Assembly (NCBI GenBank): GCA_022841345.1
Contig: JALHRR010000019.1
Location: forward strand, 1-64,000
Origin: Saprospiraceae bacterium
GTDB taxonomy: Bacteria; Bacteroidota; Bacteroidia; Chitinophagales; Saprospiraceae
Direction: 5' to 3'
DNA length: 64,000 nt
Shown: piece by piece, positions 9,758-17,146 of the stretch
How the letters are laid out: every line of letters starts with the position of its first letter
Position numbering within the stretch: position 1 is the stretch's first letter
Notes under the pieces: generated by a model
The model's input: only the letters and a program-made list of their open reading frames with translations
The model's database searches: none
What the model was told of the DNA's origin: nothing
Program-made: the position numbers and the translations under genes

Positions 9758-9900
9758 CAGCCGGCTGTTGGCTATTGGCCTTTGGCTATTGGCAAGCAGC
9801 CTGCTTGAGTTATGAGTTATGAGTGATGAGTTATGAGTTATGAATGATGAGTGAACAGCCGGAAGAAGCTGCAAGCTACAAGCCTCAAGCTGCAAGTTGA

Positions 9901-10150
9901 ACAGCCTGTTTGAGTGATGAGTTAAGAGTTATGAATGATGAGTGAACAGCCGGAAGAAGCTGCAAGCTATGAGCCGCGAGCTGCGAGAAGAACAGCCTGT
10001 TTGAGTGATGAGTTATGAGTTATGAATGATGAGTTAACAGCCGGAAGAAGCTGCGAGCTATGAGCCGCGAGTTGCGAGAAGAACAGCCTGTTTGAGTGAT
10101 GAGTTAAGAGTTATGAATGATGAGTGAACAGCCGGAAGAAGCTGCAAGCT
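9901..10150. repeat. 91-bp tandem repeat array
   Basis: ACAGCCTGTTTGAGTGATGA recurs at 9901, 9992 and 10083, giving an exact 91-bp period with two full units and one partial unit. Each unit has three parts: a GATGAGTTAAGAGTTATGAA tract, the word AACAGCCGGAAGAAGCTGC, and an AGCTATGAGCCGCGAG tract. A diverged unit precedes the array at about 9796-9900. No reading frame is conserved across units. Confidence 0.85.
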
Positions 10151-10162
10151 GATATAGCAGTC

Positions 10163-10212
10163 GAAACAGCTGTGTAGGGGCGATTCATGAATCGCCCCTA
10201 CACAGCTGTTTC
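10163..10212. repeat. perfect 50-bp palindrome
   Basis: The two 25-bp arms are exact reverse complements with no loop, centred between 10187 and 10188. The left arm reads GAAACAGCTGTGTAGGGGCG then ATTCA. It ends the tandem-repeat tract. Transcribed from either strand it would form a very stable hairpin. Confidence 0.9.
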
Positions 10213-10387
10213 CATGTTGTTAACTAAAAAGCCGGTCTTTCGATGGCTCAATAGACCAAACAGCCAATGAAAGGTGTAATTGTCATAAATGTATCCAGCC
10301 TGCCTGTAAGTAACATTTCCAATATAAGAATGGCAAAATCTCCGGGAATTATCAAACCAGTCCTGTTTTTGAAAGAGGTTGACACGG

Positions 10388-10395
10388 CAAAGATA
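10388..10395 (-). promoter_or_regulatory. orphan minus-strand -7 element
   Basis: The minus strand reads TATCTTTG followed by CCG, a typical Bacteroidota promoter core. No recognisable gene lies downstream on that strand before the repeats. It may be the remains of a lost gene, drive an RNA, or occur by chance. Confidence 0.25.
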
Positions 10396-10573
10396 GTAAA
10401 TTTAAAATAAAGCTCTTTATGACAGGTAGGAATCGGTAAAAATGCTGGCAATGATGGTATTGATTTATAAACTCAAAAGGCAGGAGAATCAGCTCTTAAT
10501 CAGCTGAATATAATTTTATTGTCTTTGTTACAAAATGATATGAATATATCTACATTGCACAAAATTAAACAAG

Positions 10574-11047
10574 ATGAAAAAGAATGTATTTGGCGTATTA
10601 ATTGCAGGATTATTGTTATGCAGTAATCTCTTGACAGCACAAACAGAAATGGTGTGGGATTCTTATGGGCTGGGATTCACACTTACTAAAGGAATGCGTA
10701 TCACGCAGAATGATGGGGAGACTTTTACTGCTGAAAAGGCGGATCTATTTTTAACTATAGTTCCGGTCAAAAACAGAGAAGTGACGGAGGAACATCTGGC
10801 TGAAGCAGTTATCGAAATGGCTGTAGAAATGAATTATGAGACTATAGCTGATGCCGATGAGCTAGAGTTAAATGATTTGTACGGGTATTATGTAGAAGGT
10901 ACAAGTGATGGTGCTTCTGCTTTTGTAGTGGCATTGATGGATGTGGAGAGTGCCAATAATTATTTGGCGGTGGTAGTTTTCACCCCTAAGACAAGAGATG
11001 CTGCTATTGATTTGATAGTAAGCTTCTTTGCCTATGACGAAAAGTAA
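10574..11047 (+). CDS. small secreted protein, unknown function
   Basis: A 157-aa protein with a clear N-terminal signal peptide (MKKNVFGVLIAGLLLCSNLLTAQ). The mature part is about 135 residues, acidic and mixed alpha/beta: strands at MVWDSYGLGFTLTKG and FLTIVPVK, a helix at EEHLAEAVIEMAVEMNY, then GYYVEGTSDGASAFVVALMDV and a closing helix. No Cys, metal motif or sorting domain is visible. The layout resembles small periplasmic proteins of the DUF4252/PsbP-like kind, but I cannot assign a family. The DUF418 gene follows 63 bp downstream on the same strand, so co-transcription is possible. Confidence 0.8.
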   Translation: MKKNVFGVLIAGLLLCSNLLTAQTEMVWDSYGLGFTLTKGMRITQNDGETFTAEKADLFLTIVPVKNREVTEEHLAEAVIEMAVEMNYETIADADELELNDLYGYYVEGTSDGASAFVVALMDVESANNYLAVVVFTPKTRDAAIDLIVSFFAYDEK

Positions 11048-11110
11048 GCTTTTCAGGGGGTAGGATTTTTTTAATTTCTATCCCCTGAATTGATTTTATA
11101 CACTTGTTTT

Positions 11111-12361
11111 ATGGTTACATCACCCACATCTATTGCTGGTCCCTCTTTTGACAGAGCAAAAGTTTTAGATATCATTCGGGGAATTGCTTTGCTGGGCATT
11201 TTGGTGATGAACATTGGTTTTTTCAGTGGATATGTTTTTATGGATGAAGCTAAAAAACTGGCATTGTCCACTCATACAGCAGACAACATTTTTTACCAGC
11301 TGGAACTTCTCTTCTTTCAGGGCAAGTTTTACTCTGTTTTTTCATTTTTATTTGGACTGGGCTGTAGCATTTTCATCAATAATGCCGGCAAGAAAGGAGT
11401 GAATCCTGTGCGTTTATTTCAATGGAGAATGGCAATACTGGTTATGATAGGAATCATCCATATCCGGTTTCTGTGGGAAGGTGACATCTTACTTTTGTAT
11501 GGCTTAACTGGTTTCCTGCTACCACTTTTTACAAAATTTTCTGACAGGCGATTATTGGTTCTAGCAGGCATATTTTTGTTGGTTCCAATATTCCTTGATC
11601 TCATCTTACATCTGACCGGGATTTGGCCGGCGGATTTCATTTTTGGATTGGGGTGGCAAGTTGATCAATCAAACGGGTTCACTGAGGATATGGATTTTGG
11701 AAGCTACTTATACAGACCGGATCTTACTTTCAAAGAATTTTTCCAATGGCAGGAATCAGCTTTTTTTTATCGCTGGGGTGATTTAATTCAAACACACAGA
11801 CCATTCAAGATATTGGGAATATTCCTCATAGGATTCGTTGCCGGCAGGAATCAGATGTACCTTGATCTTGAAAAACACAAAACGCTTTTCAGAAAAATTG
11901 CCGTTTGGGGAGCAATATCCGGCATACTTTTGGGACTGCTTTACCTGTATTTTTATAATGATAAGCTGCTTATTAAGGATAATATTATGGGAATATTTGA
12001 CAGTGTTTTTCATAATTTGCAGGTAGCACCTTTTGCATTGAGCTACATTGCATGCATCGCTTTATTGTATATGCAGCAAAAGAACAGGAAATGGCTTGAA
12101 TTCTTTGCACCTGTTGGAAGAATGGCATTGAGCTCATATCTATCCCAATCCATATTTTGCATCCTGATCTTTTATGGTTTTGGTTTAGCCTGGGGTGGGA
12201 GAGTTGGTCCGACAATACTGATTTTCATTGCTTTGGGAATATTTATTTTTCAAACAATAATCAGCTATTTCTGGTTGCAATATTTTCATTTCGGACCGGT
12301 GGAATGGCTGTGGAGAAGCCTTACATACAGAAAGTGGCAGGTGTTCAGGAAAACATTTTAA
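11111..12361 (+). CDS. DUF418-family membrane protein
   Basis: A polytopic inner-membrane protein of about 416 aa. The DUF418 (YeiB-like) signature near the N-terminus is clear: RAKVLDIIRGIALLGILVMNI. It is followed by about eight to ten hydrophobic segments. The C-terminal DUF418 block (FFAPVGRMALSSYLSQSIFCILIFYGFGL..., HFGPVEWLWRSLTYRKWQ) is intact. The family shares its fold with acyltransferase-3/heparan-acetyltransferase proteins, but no reaction is established for it. The frame is open back to a TTG at 11090. ATG at 11111 is preferred because it places the signature at the usual distance. The gene ends 26 bp from the convergent response regulator. Confidence 0.88.
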   Translation: MVTSPTSIAGPSFDRAKVLDIIRGIALLGILVMNIGFFSGYVFMDEAKKLALSTHTADNIFYQLELLFFQGKFYSVFSFLFGLGCSIFINNAGKKGVNPVRLFQWRMAILVMIGIIHIRFLWEGDILLLYGLTGFLLPLFTKFSDRRLLVLAGIFLLVPIFLDLILHLTGIWPADFIFGLGWQVDQSNGFTEDMDFGSYLYRPDLTFKEFFQWQESAFFYRWGDLIQTHRPFKILGIFLIGFVAGRNQMYLDLEKHKTLFRKIAVWGAISGILLGLLYLYFYNDKLLIKDNIMGIFDSVFHNLQVAPFALSYIACIALLYMQQKNRKWLEFFAPVGRMALSSYLSQSIFCILIFYGFGLAWGGRVGPTILIFIALGIFIFQTIISYFWLQYFHFGPVEWLWRSLTYRKWQVFRKTF

Positions 12362-12387
12362 TATCGGTTGACTCTTCTTTTCAGAAT

Positions 12388-13131
12388 CTATCGTCTCTTC
12401 AACAATTCCAGAAATGCATCCTTTTTTCTTCTTGCAATAGGCACTTTTAATCCATTTTGCATGAAAGCAATATCGGCTTCATGCGTGGATATTTGTTGGA
12501 CAAATGAAGTGTTGACCATATAAGATTGATGTGTTCTGAAGAACGGAGGATGTGGCAGCATTTCTTCAAATTCTTTTAAGTTTTTGGAGACAAGATGTCG
12601 CTCAGACGAAGCCAGATACACGAATGTATAATTTCCATAGCTTTCAATATGGCTGATATTATTGGTTTCTGTAAAAATCATTCCGTTCCCTGTAACAAGG
12701 GTAATACGTTCAAATCTTTTATCACTATTTGTGCTCAATAGCCCTTCCATCTGTTCTTTTGATAAGCGTAAATTCCGGTTTGACATTACTTTTTGAACAG
12801 CTGCTTTAAATTCATCTGGGTCCACTGGTTTAAGCAGATAATCAATCGCATTATATTTAAATGCTTTGATGGCAAAATCATCATGGGAAGTCGTGAAAAT
12901 AACCTGAAAATCAGGATTTGGAGTTTGATCCAAAAGATCAAAACCGGTTCCATCCTGCATCTCCACATCCAGAAACAGGAGGTCGATTTTATTTTTCTGA
13001 AGATTTTCGATTCCTTCCCTCACTCCGGAAGCTTCAGTTACCTGATCAATTTCGGAAATGGATTGTAAAAAATGCCGGATCACTGCACGGGCTGCAGGTT
13101 CATCATCAACGATCAATATTCGGATACCCAT
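12388..13131 (-). CDS. LytTR-family response regulator
   Basis: A 247-aa two-domain regulator. The receiver domain (residues 1-120) has the acidic pair D9-D10, the phospho-acceptor D55 (LLFLDVEM) and the conserved Lys in YLLKPVD. The C-terminal LytTR DNA-binding domain (about 138-240) contains ISHIESYGNYTFVYL and FFRTHQSYMVNTSFVQQIS. LytTR regulators bind pairs of direct repeats spaced about 21-22 bp. Divergent gene 13326 encodes a LytS-type kinase, its likely partner. Two pairs of 21-bp-spaced direct repeats lie upstream of the genes at 16487 and 17147 and are the obvious candidate targets. Confidence 0.93.
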   Translation of the reverse strand: MGIRILIVDDEPAARAVIRHFLQSISEIDQVTEASGVREGIENLQKNKIDLLFLDVEMQDGTGFDLLDQTPNPDFQVIFTTSHDDFAIKAFKYNAIDYLLKPVDPDEFKAAVQKVMSNRNLRLSKEQMEGLLSTNSDKRFERITLVTGNGMIFTETNNISHIESYGNYTFVYLASSERHLVSKNLKEFEEMLPHPPFFRTHQSYMVNTSFVQQISTHEADIAFMQNGLKVPIARRKKDAFLELLKRR

Positions 13132-13196
13132 GCAAGTGATAGTTTGAACGTAAGGCTAGTCTTGAATGAAAAGTCTGGGTCTAATGAACACTGACT

Positions 13197-13228
13197 CAAA
13201 TATACAGAATGCAGTAATCACCTTTCAA
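13197..13228 (-). promoter_or_regulatory. candidate promoter of the LytTR regulator
   Basis: The minus strand reads TTG (13226-13228), 21 bp, then TATATTTG (13197-13204), a full match to TAnnTTTG with a plausible -33 TTG. It leaves a leader of about 60 nt before the ATG at 13131. Confidence 0.5.
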
Positions 13229-13325
13229 TTAATTGCAGTAATTCAGATCGAAGACACTTGAAAATCTTTGCCTGATGAATTTTTTAACTAGATTTATAGG
13301 GCAGTTTTGAGCAAATACAAGCCTT

Positions 13326-16307
13326 ATGTCGAAATGGCTTAATTTTATAATAATCTTTTTCCTTTACATTCTGAACGGGGAATCAATCTTCAGTCAGAAT
13401 CTTTCATGGAAAAATTACACTACCGATCATGGATTGCCGGGAAATGAAGTCTATGATCAGCTGCTGGATAGCAGAGGCTATATGTGGTTTGCTACCAACC
13501 ACGGGATTTGCAGATTCAACGGGTATGAATTTATCCAACCGGTCGATACCAGTCATCTCAGTGGGACGGAGGCATTTCTTCCTACTGAAGATAATGAAGG
13601 AAACATTTGGTTTACAAGACTGGACGGCTCTATTTGGAAAGTAGAAAATGATACGATCAGGGCATGGAAATATAATGTGTTGATTGCTCCTTATGTTGCC
13701 AAATCCCGCCCGATTGTTAATATGTATTTTGCAAAAAATGCTGAATTATGGTTGACTTTGCATATTCATGGATTTTTAGTTGTCAGTCCGGACGGTGAGG
13801 TCAAAGAGATTAAGCGTGCCGGTGACGACTATTTTCTGATAGCAAAAACTGATGACAAGGATTTATATACAATGTGCTTTTTACAGAGTTCAAAAGCAAA
13901 GCCAGCATTCAAGCCGCGAAGAAATTTTAAACTTATTTTTTGGAAGAACAGATTTATTGATTCTGAACTTGAATTTCAAGTCGACCTTCCACAGCTCAGT
14001 ACCTATTTAGAACATGTGTCTTTATCTGATAATGCAAAGTTGCTATGTTTAGGCCGTCAATATTTTTACATCAGGAATGATACAATTGCTTTTCAAGTCA
14101 AGCTGCCATTTTATGCAGGGAAAGTAATTTCAACGCAGAAAGGGAAAATACTTATTCCTTCTCATTCCGGAACTTCAAATGGACTCTTCCGATTTGAATC
14201 GATGGATGATTTGAAAGCTGGAAATCATGTTAATTTATTGCCCAATCAATTTGTTACCAGAGTTCTGGAGGACGAGGAAGGGGGATACTGGGCTTCTACC
14301 CATCACGCGGGAGTATTTTATTGTAAAAACCCGAATTTTGAAATATTAAACAAAGCAAGCGGATTATCTGCAGACGACATTGTGTGCCTGAGCGATGACG
14401 GATCAAAAAATATTTATCTGGGAACGAGACCGGCCGGTATTATTAAGTATGATTCAGACCTTAAAACAATGTCTAACATACCCGGGCCTTCAGATTTTAA
14501 CAGAGAAGTGAATATTATTTATTTTGATACATTAAATGATAAAATTTATGCAAATGAATTACTGCACGTTTACAAAAGGAATTCATGGAGTCCAATGGGT
14601 CAAAAGAAAAATGGCGTTCAATCTTTAGCAGGCTTTCCTGTAAAGACTTTAAATCCGGCTCCTGATGGCCATCATATTTGGTCCAGTTCATTCTCCGGAT
14701 TTGCAAAAATTGACACTGAATCGGACACGCTGGAACTGCTTGGGTACGATTCCTTAATGTCAGGCAAAGAACGAACTTTTTCAGTGGTTCAGGACAAGAG
14801 AGATGTGATTTGGGTAACAACAACAAGCGGTCTTAGAATCTGGAAAAATAATAAATATGAAATGCCGCCTTTCACGCATCCAATGCTACATCATCAGCCG
14901 AGAAATATTTTGATTACAGGTGATGGAAGTATGTTGTTTAGTTTAAGTGGTAATGGAATTTTGATTAGAAATGTAAATGATGAATGGCAGCATTTGAACC
15001 TGAAGGATGGTCTGGTTTCAAACAATATTTCAAAGTTTTATTTGAGCCGGGACGATATCATTTATGCATGTTCCAGTGCAGGACTGAGTATGTTAAGCAA
15101 ATACCAGGGTATCTGGAAAATTACTAATATCACTGAAAAGGATGGACTTCCTTCTAATCAGGTGAATGATGTAATTAAATTAAACGGCATTCTATGGATA
15201 GCAACAAATAAGGGCCTGGTAAAATTAAGGAATTTGCCAACTGTTAAAGCCATGCCTTCACCCATTCTGGAAAAATTATGGATAAATAACAAGAATGTTT
15301 CTATTCAGAATAATGTTGAGTTTGCATACAATGAGAACAATATTACCCTTCGATTTTATGCGCTTCATTATCGGTCAGATGGGAGAATTCCATACAGATT
15401 CAGACTCTCAGGCGCAGATTCAGTATTTACAAATTCAAACACGCGGGAAGTAAATTTTGCGAATCTGGCTCCCGGGAAATATTTATTTCAGGTGCAGGCA
15501 CAGAATGAAGCCGGAGAATGGGGCAGTATGACAGAGTGGCCTTTTGTGATTCGGGCCGCATGGTGGCAGACTATATGGTTTTATGGATTTTCCGGCTTTT
15601 TAATTGCAGGTATTTTTGCTGTTTGGTACAGAGAAAGACTTCAAAAGAAGCAGCACGAACTTGAGATAAGCACTCAAATAAAAGATTTGGAAGCAGCTGC
15701 ACTGCGGGCCCAAATGAATCCACATTTTATTTTTAATTCCCTCAGTAGTATTCAGCATTTTATAGCTGAAAATGACAAAGATGCAGCTATTAGCTACTTA
15801 GCCAAATTTGCCCGGCTTGTCAGATTAGCTTTGCATGGGTCCGTAGACGGGCAACATACTTTAAGAGAAGAAATTGAAATGTTAGAGTATTATCTCGCAT
15901 TGGAGAAGTTGAGATTCCGGGGAAAGTTCAATTTTTTAATTAAAATAGCCGATGAAATTGACCCGGACGATATTTCTATCCCGCCTATGCTGATTCAACC
16001 ATTTGTTGAAAATGCATTGCTTCATGGTATGAAAAACAAAACTGTGGGGGGTAGAATTGAGATCACTTTCGCACTAAAGGATAATATTTTGAAAGCCAGC
16101 ATAACAGACAATGGACCGGGCATCCATTCTATATTTTCAAAGGCTGATGGAGAAGGACATAAATCAGTTGGAATGACACTTACGAAGCACAGACTGGAAA
16201 TATTATCAGAACAAGGTATTAAGGATTCTTACATGATTCAGGAAATAAAATCTGATGATGGAACAGTCATAGGCACATCTGTTACCTTGTCCATCCCATT
16301 GATCTGA
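13326..16307 (+). CDS. membrane sensor kinase: beta-propeller, Y_Y_Y and LytS-type kinase
   Basis: A 993-aa kinase. A signal/anchor segment (LNFIIIFFLYILNGESIFSQ) precedes a periplasmic sensor with two-component-propeller repeats (GLPGNEVYDQLLDSRGYMWFATNHGICRFNGYEF..., DGLPSNQVNDVIKLNGILWIATNKGLVKL). A Y_Y_Y domain follows (YRFRLSGADSVFTNSNTREVNFANLAPGKYLFQVQA), then one membrane helix at about 753-775 (IWFYGFSGFLIAGIFAVWY). The cytoplasmic His_kinase domain has the phospho-acceptor motif LRAQMNPHFIFNSLSSIQHFI and a HATPase (MLIQPFVENALLHGM, DNGPGI). Such kinases pair with LytTR regulators, and one sits divergently at 12388. The propeller suggests sensing of a polymer or other extracytoplasmic ligand, but none can be named. 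Confidence 0.93.
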   Translation: MSKWLNFIIIFFLYILNGESIFSQNLSWKNYTTDHGLPGNEVYDQLLDSRGYMWFATNHGICRFNGYEFIQPVDTSHLSGTEAFLPTEDNEGNIWFTRLDGSIWKVENDTIRAWKYNVLIAPYVAKSRPIVNMYFAKNAELWLTLHIHGFLVVSPDGEVKEIKRAGDDYFLIAKTDDKDLYTMCFLQSSKAKPAFKPRRNFKLIFWKNRFIDSELEFQVDLPQLSTYLEHVSLSDNAKLLCLGRQYFYIRNDTIAFQVKLPFYAGKVISTQKGKILIPSHSGTSNGLFRFESMDDLKAGNHVNLLPNQFVTRVLEDEEGGYWASTHHAGVFYCKNPNFEILNKASGLSADDIVCLSDDGSKNIYLGTRPAGIIKYDSDLKTMSNIPGPSDFNREVNIIYFDTLNDKIYANELLHVYKRNSWSPMGQKKNGVQSLAGFPVKTLNPAPDGHHIWSSSFSGFAKIDTESDTLELLGYDSLMSGKERTFSVVQDKRDVIWVTTTSGLRIWKNNKYEMPPFTHPMLHHQPRNILITGDGSMLFSLSGNGILIRNVNDEWQHLNLKDGLVSNNISKFYLSRDDIIYACSSAGLSMLSKYQGIWKITNITEKDGLPSNQVNDVIKLNGILWIATNKGLVKLRNLPTVKAMPSPILEKLWINNKNVSIQNNVEFAYNENNITLRFYALHYRSDGRIPYRFRLSGADSVFTNSNTREVNFANLAPGKYLFQVQAQNEAGEWGSMTEWPFVIRAAWWQTIWFYGFSGFLIAGIFAVWYRERLQKKQHELEISTQIKDLEAAALRAQMNPHFIFNSLSSIQHFIAENDKDAAISYLAKFARLVRLALHGSVDGQHTLREEIEMLEYYLALEKLRFRGKFNFLIKIADEIDPDDISIPPMLIQPFVENALLHGMKNKTVGGRIEITFALKDNILKASITDNGPGIHSIFSKADGEGHKSVGMTLTKHRLEILSEQGIKDSYMIQEIKSDDGTVIGTSVTLSIPLI

Positions 16308-16390
16308 ATTTCAGGAGATATATCCATAAATTCTTTATCTGAATCCAGCATTCTTATGAAATCGTTTTTTCATTTCACATCTCCATTCTA

Positions 16391-16460
16391 ACCGAATCTC
16401 ACTCATTTGATACCGAATCTCATTGAATTCAGATGCAGAATGAATCTGATTGCATTTTTG
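16391..16460 (+). promoter_or_regulatory. LytTR-like direct repeats plus -7 element (gene 16487)
   Basis: ACCGAATCTCA begins at 16391 and again at 16412, a 21-bp spacing, with further similarity downstream of each copy (CTCATTTGAT / TTGAATTCAG). Exactly 41 bp after the start of the second copy lies CATTTTTG (16453-16460), one mismatch from TAnnTTTG. The same geometry occurs at 17050-17119. Two direct repeats 21 bp apart is the known architecture of LytTR sites. The sequence ACCG matches the start of the published loose consensus, and the rest differs. Confidence 0.65.
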
Positions 16461-16486
16461 TATTTCAGTACAATAAGGACAATCGC

Positions 16487-17041
16487 ATGTTGTCAAACAA
16501 TCATTCCGGGCAAGAATTACTTAAGCTCATCCGTCGTTCTATGCGGCAGGGTGATGTGCATACAGTATTTCAGACATTGAATCAGTCTGCATTTCTACAG
16601 GCCGAAAAATTGTACCTGCGCTACAAGCTTGAATATGAACTTCTGCAAAACAAAAAAACTGAGCCGGAAGCATGGTGTCTGGAACAAATAAGAAGCTTCA
16701 GGGAAATATTGGAATGGGAAGAATTTCAAAAGAGTAATGAGAACTTATTCACAGAATTGGACAAGGAATTATTGCTTCGCCTGGTAAATTCTTTTGAATT
16801 GGAAAAGGCTTTAGAACTATGTGAAGCTCTTGGCGACCATTCAATTTTAATGCAGGCACAGTATAAAATCTTTGAAAGATTATTTCATGAGGGTAAGATC
16901 GAACTGGAGATTTGGGAACTCATCCGACATTCGACGCAATACCAATTATGGGAAATGGCAATAACTCCGGGATCAGATTCAAATTACTTCCTTAAAGTCC
17001 TGAGGAATATCAAAAACAGGTTCAAGGACCTGTTTATTTAG
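16487..17041 (+). CDS. small helical protein with two EAD-like modules
   Basis: A 184-aa all-helical protein with no signal peptide or membrane segment. Two halves look like diverged copies of one module of about 65 residues. Copy 1 (about 9-75) runs ELLKLIRRSMRQGDVHTVFQ, then LYLRYKLEYELLQNKKTEPE, then IRSFREILEW. Copy 2 (about 93-160) runs ELLLRLVNSFELEKALELCE, then QYKIFERLFHEGKIELEIWE. The pattern recalls helical effector-associated (EAD11-type) adaptor modules of Bacteroidota, but this is a by-eye resemblance. The frame is open back to an ATG at 16433. That start would place the first 18 codons over and upstream of the predicted promoter, so ATG 16487, 26 nt after the -7 element, is preferred. 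It appears co-regulated with the surface-protein gene at 17147. Confidence 0.65.
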   Translation: MLSNNHSGQELLKLIRRSMRQGDVHTVFQTLNQSAFLQAEKLYLRYKLEYELLQNKKTEPEAWCLEQIRSFREILEWEEFQKSNENLFTELDKELLLRLVNSFELEKALELCEALGDHSILMQAQYKIFERLFHEGKIELEIWELIRHSTQYQLWEMAITPGSDSNYFLKVLRNIKNRFKDLFI

Positions 17042-17049
17042 CGTGATTT

Positions 17050-17119
17050 ACCGAATATCATCCAATTCCGACCGAATATCATTGAGTTCCACAATTTAAT
17101 TATGATGCATATAAATTTG
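17050..17119 (+). promoter_or_regulatory. LytTR-like direct repeats plus -7 element (gene 17147)
   Basis: ACCGAATATCA begins at 17050 and 17071, again a 21-bp spacing, each followed by a similar tail (TCCAATTCCG / TTGAGTTCCA). TAAATTTG (17112-17119), a full TAnnTTTG match, starts exactly 41 bp after the second copy and ends 27 nt before the ATG. There is no -33 TTG at normal distance, as expected for an activator-dependent promoter. Confidence 0.7.
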
Positions 17120-17146
17120 GACATTGAACAACCAAATGTCTGAATT

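Larger units (their letters stand above)
9758..10573. other. repeat region downstream of tamB
   Basis: This 815-bp spacer begins with AACAGCCGGCTGTT, a palindrome. Runs of TTATGAGTGATGAG follow, then the 91-bp tandem array, then the 50-bp palindrome. The remaining 360 bp (10213-10573) have no convincing gene. They contain a minus-strand TATCTTTG element (10388-10395) and must hold the promoter of the gene at 10574. Confidence 0.65.

Noticed and set aside
9901-10150. Possible CRISPR array.
   Set aside because: Units repeat in full (91-bp period) with no unique spacers, and no cas genes are nearby.
10248-10451. 67-codon minus-strand frame.
   Set aside because: Its start lies upstream of the only promoter-like element, and no family or coding signature is visible.
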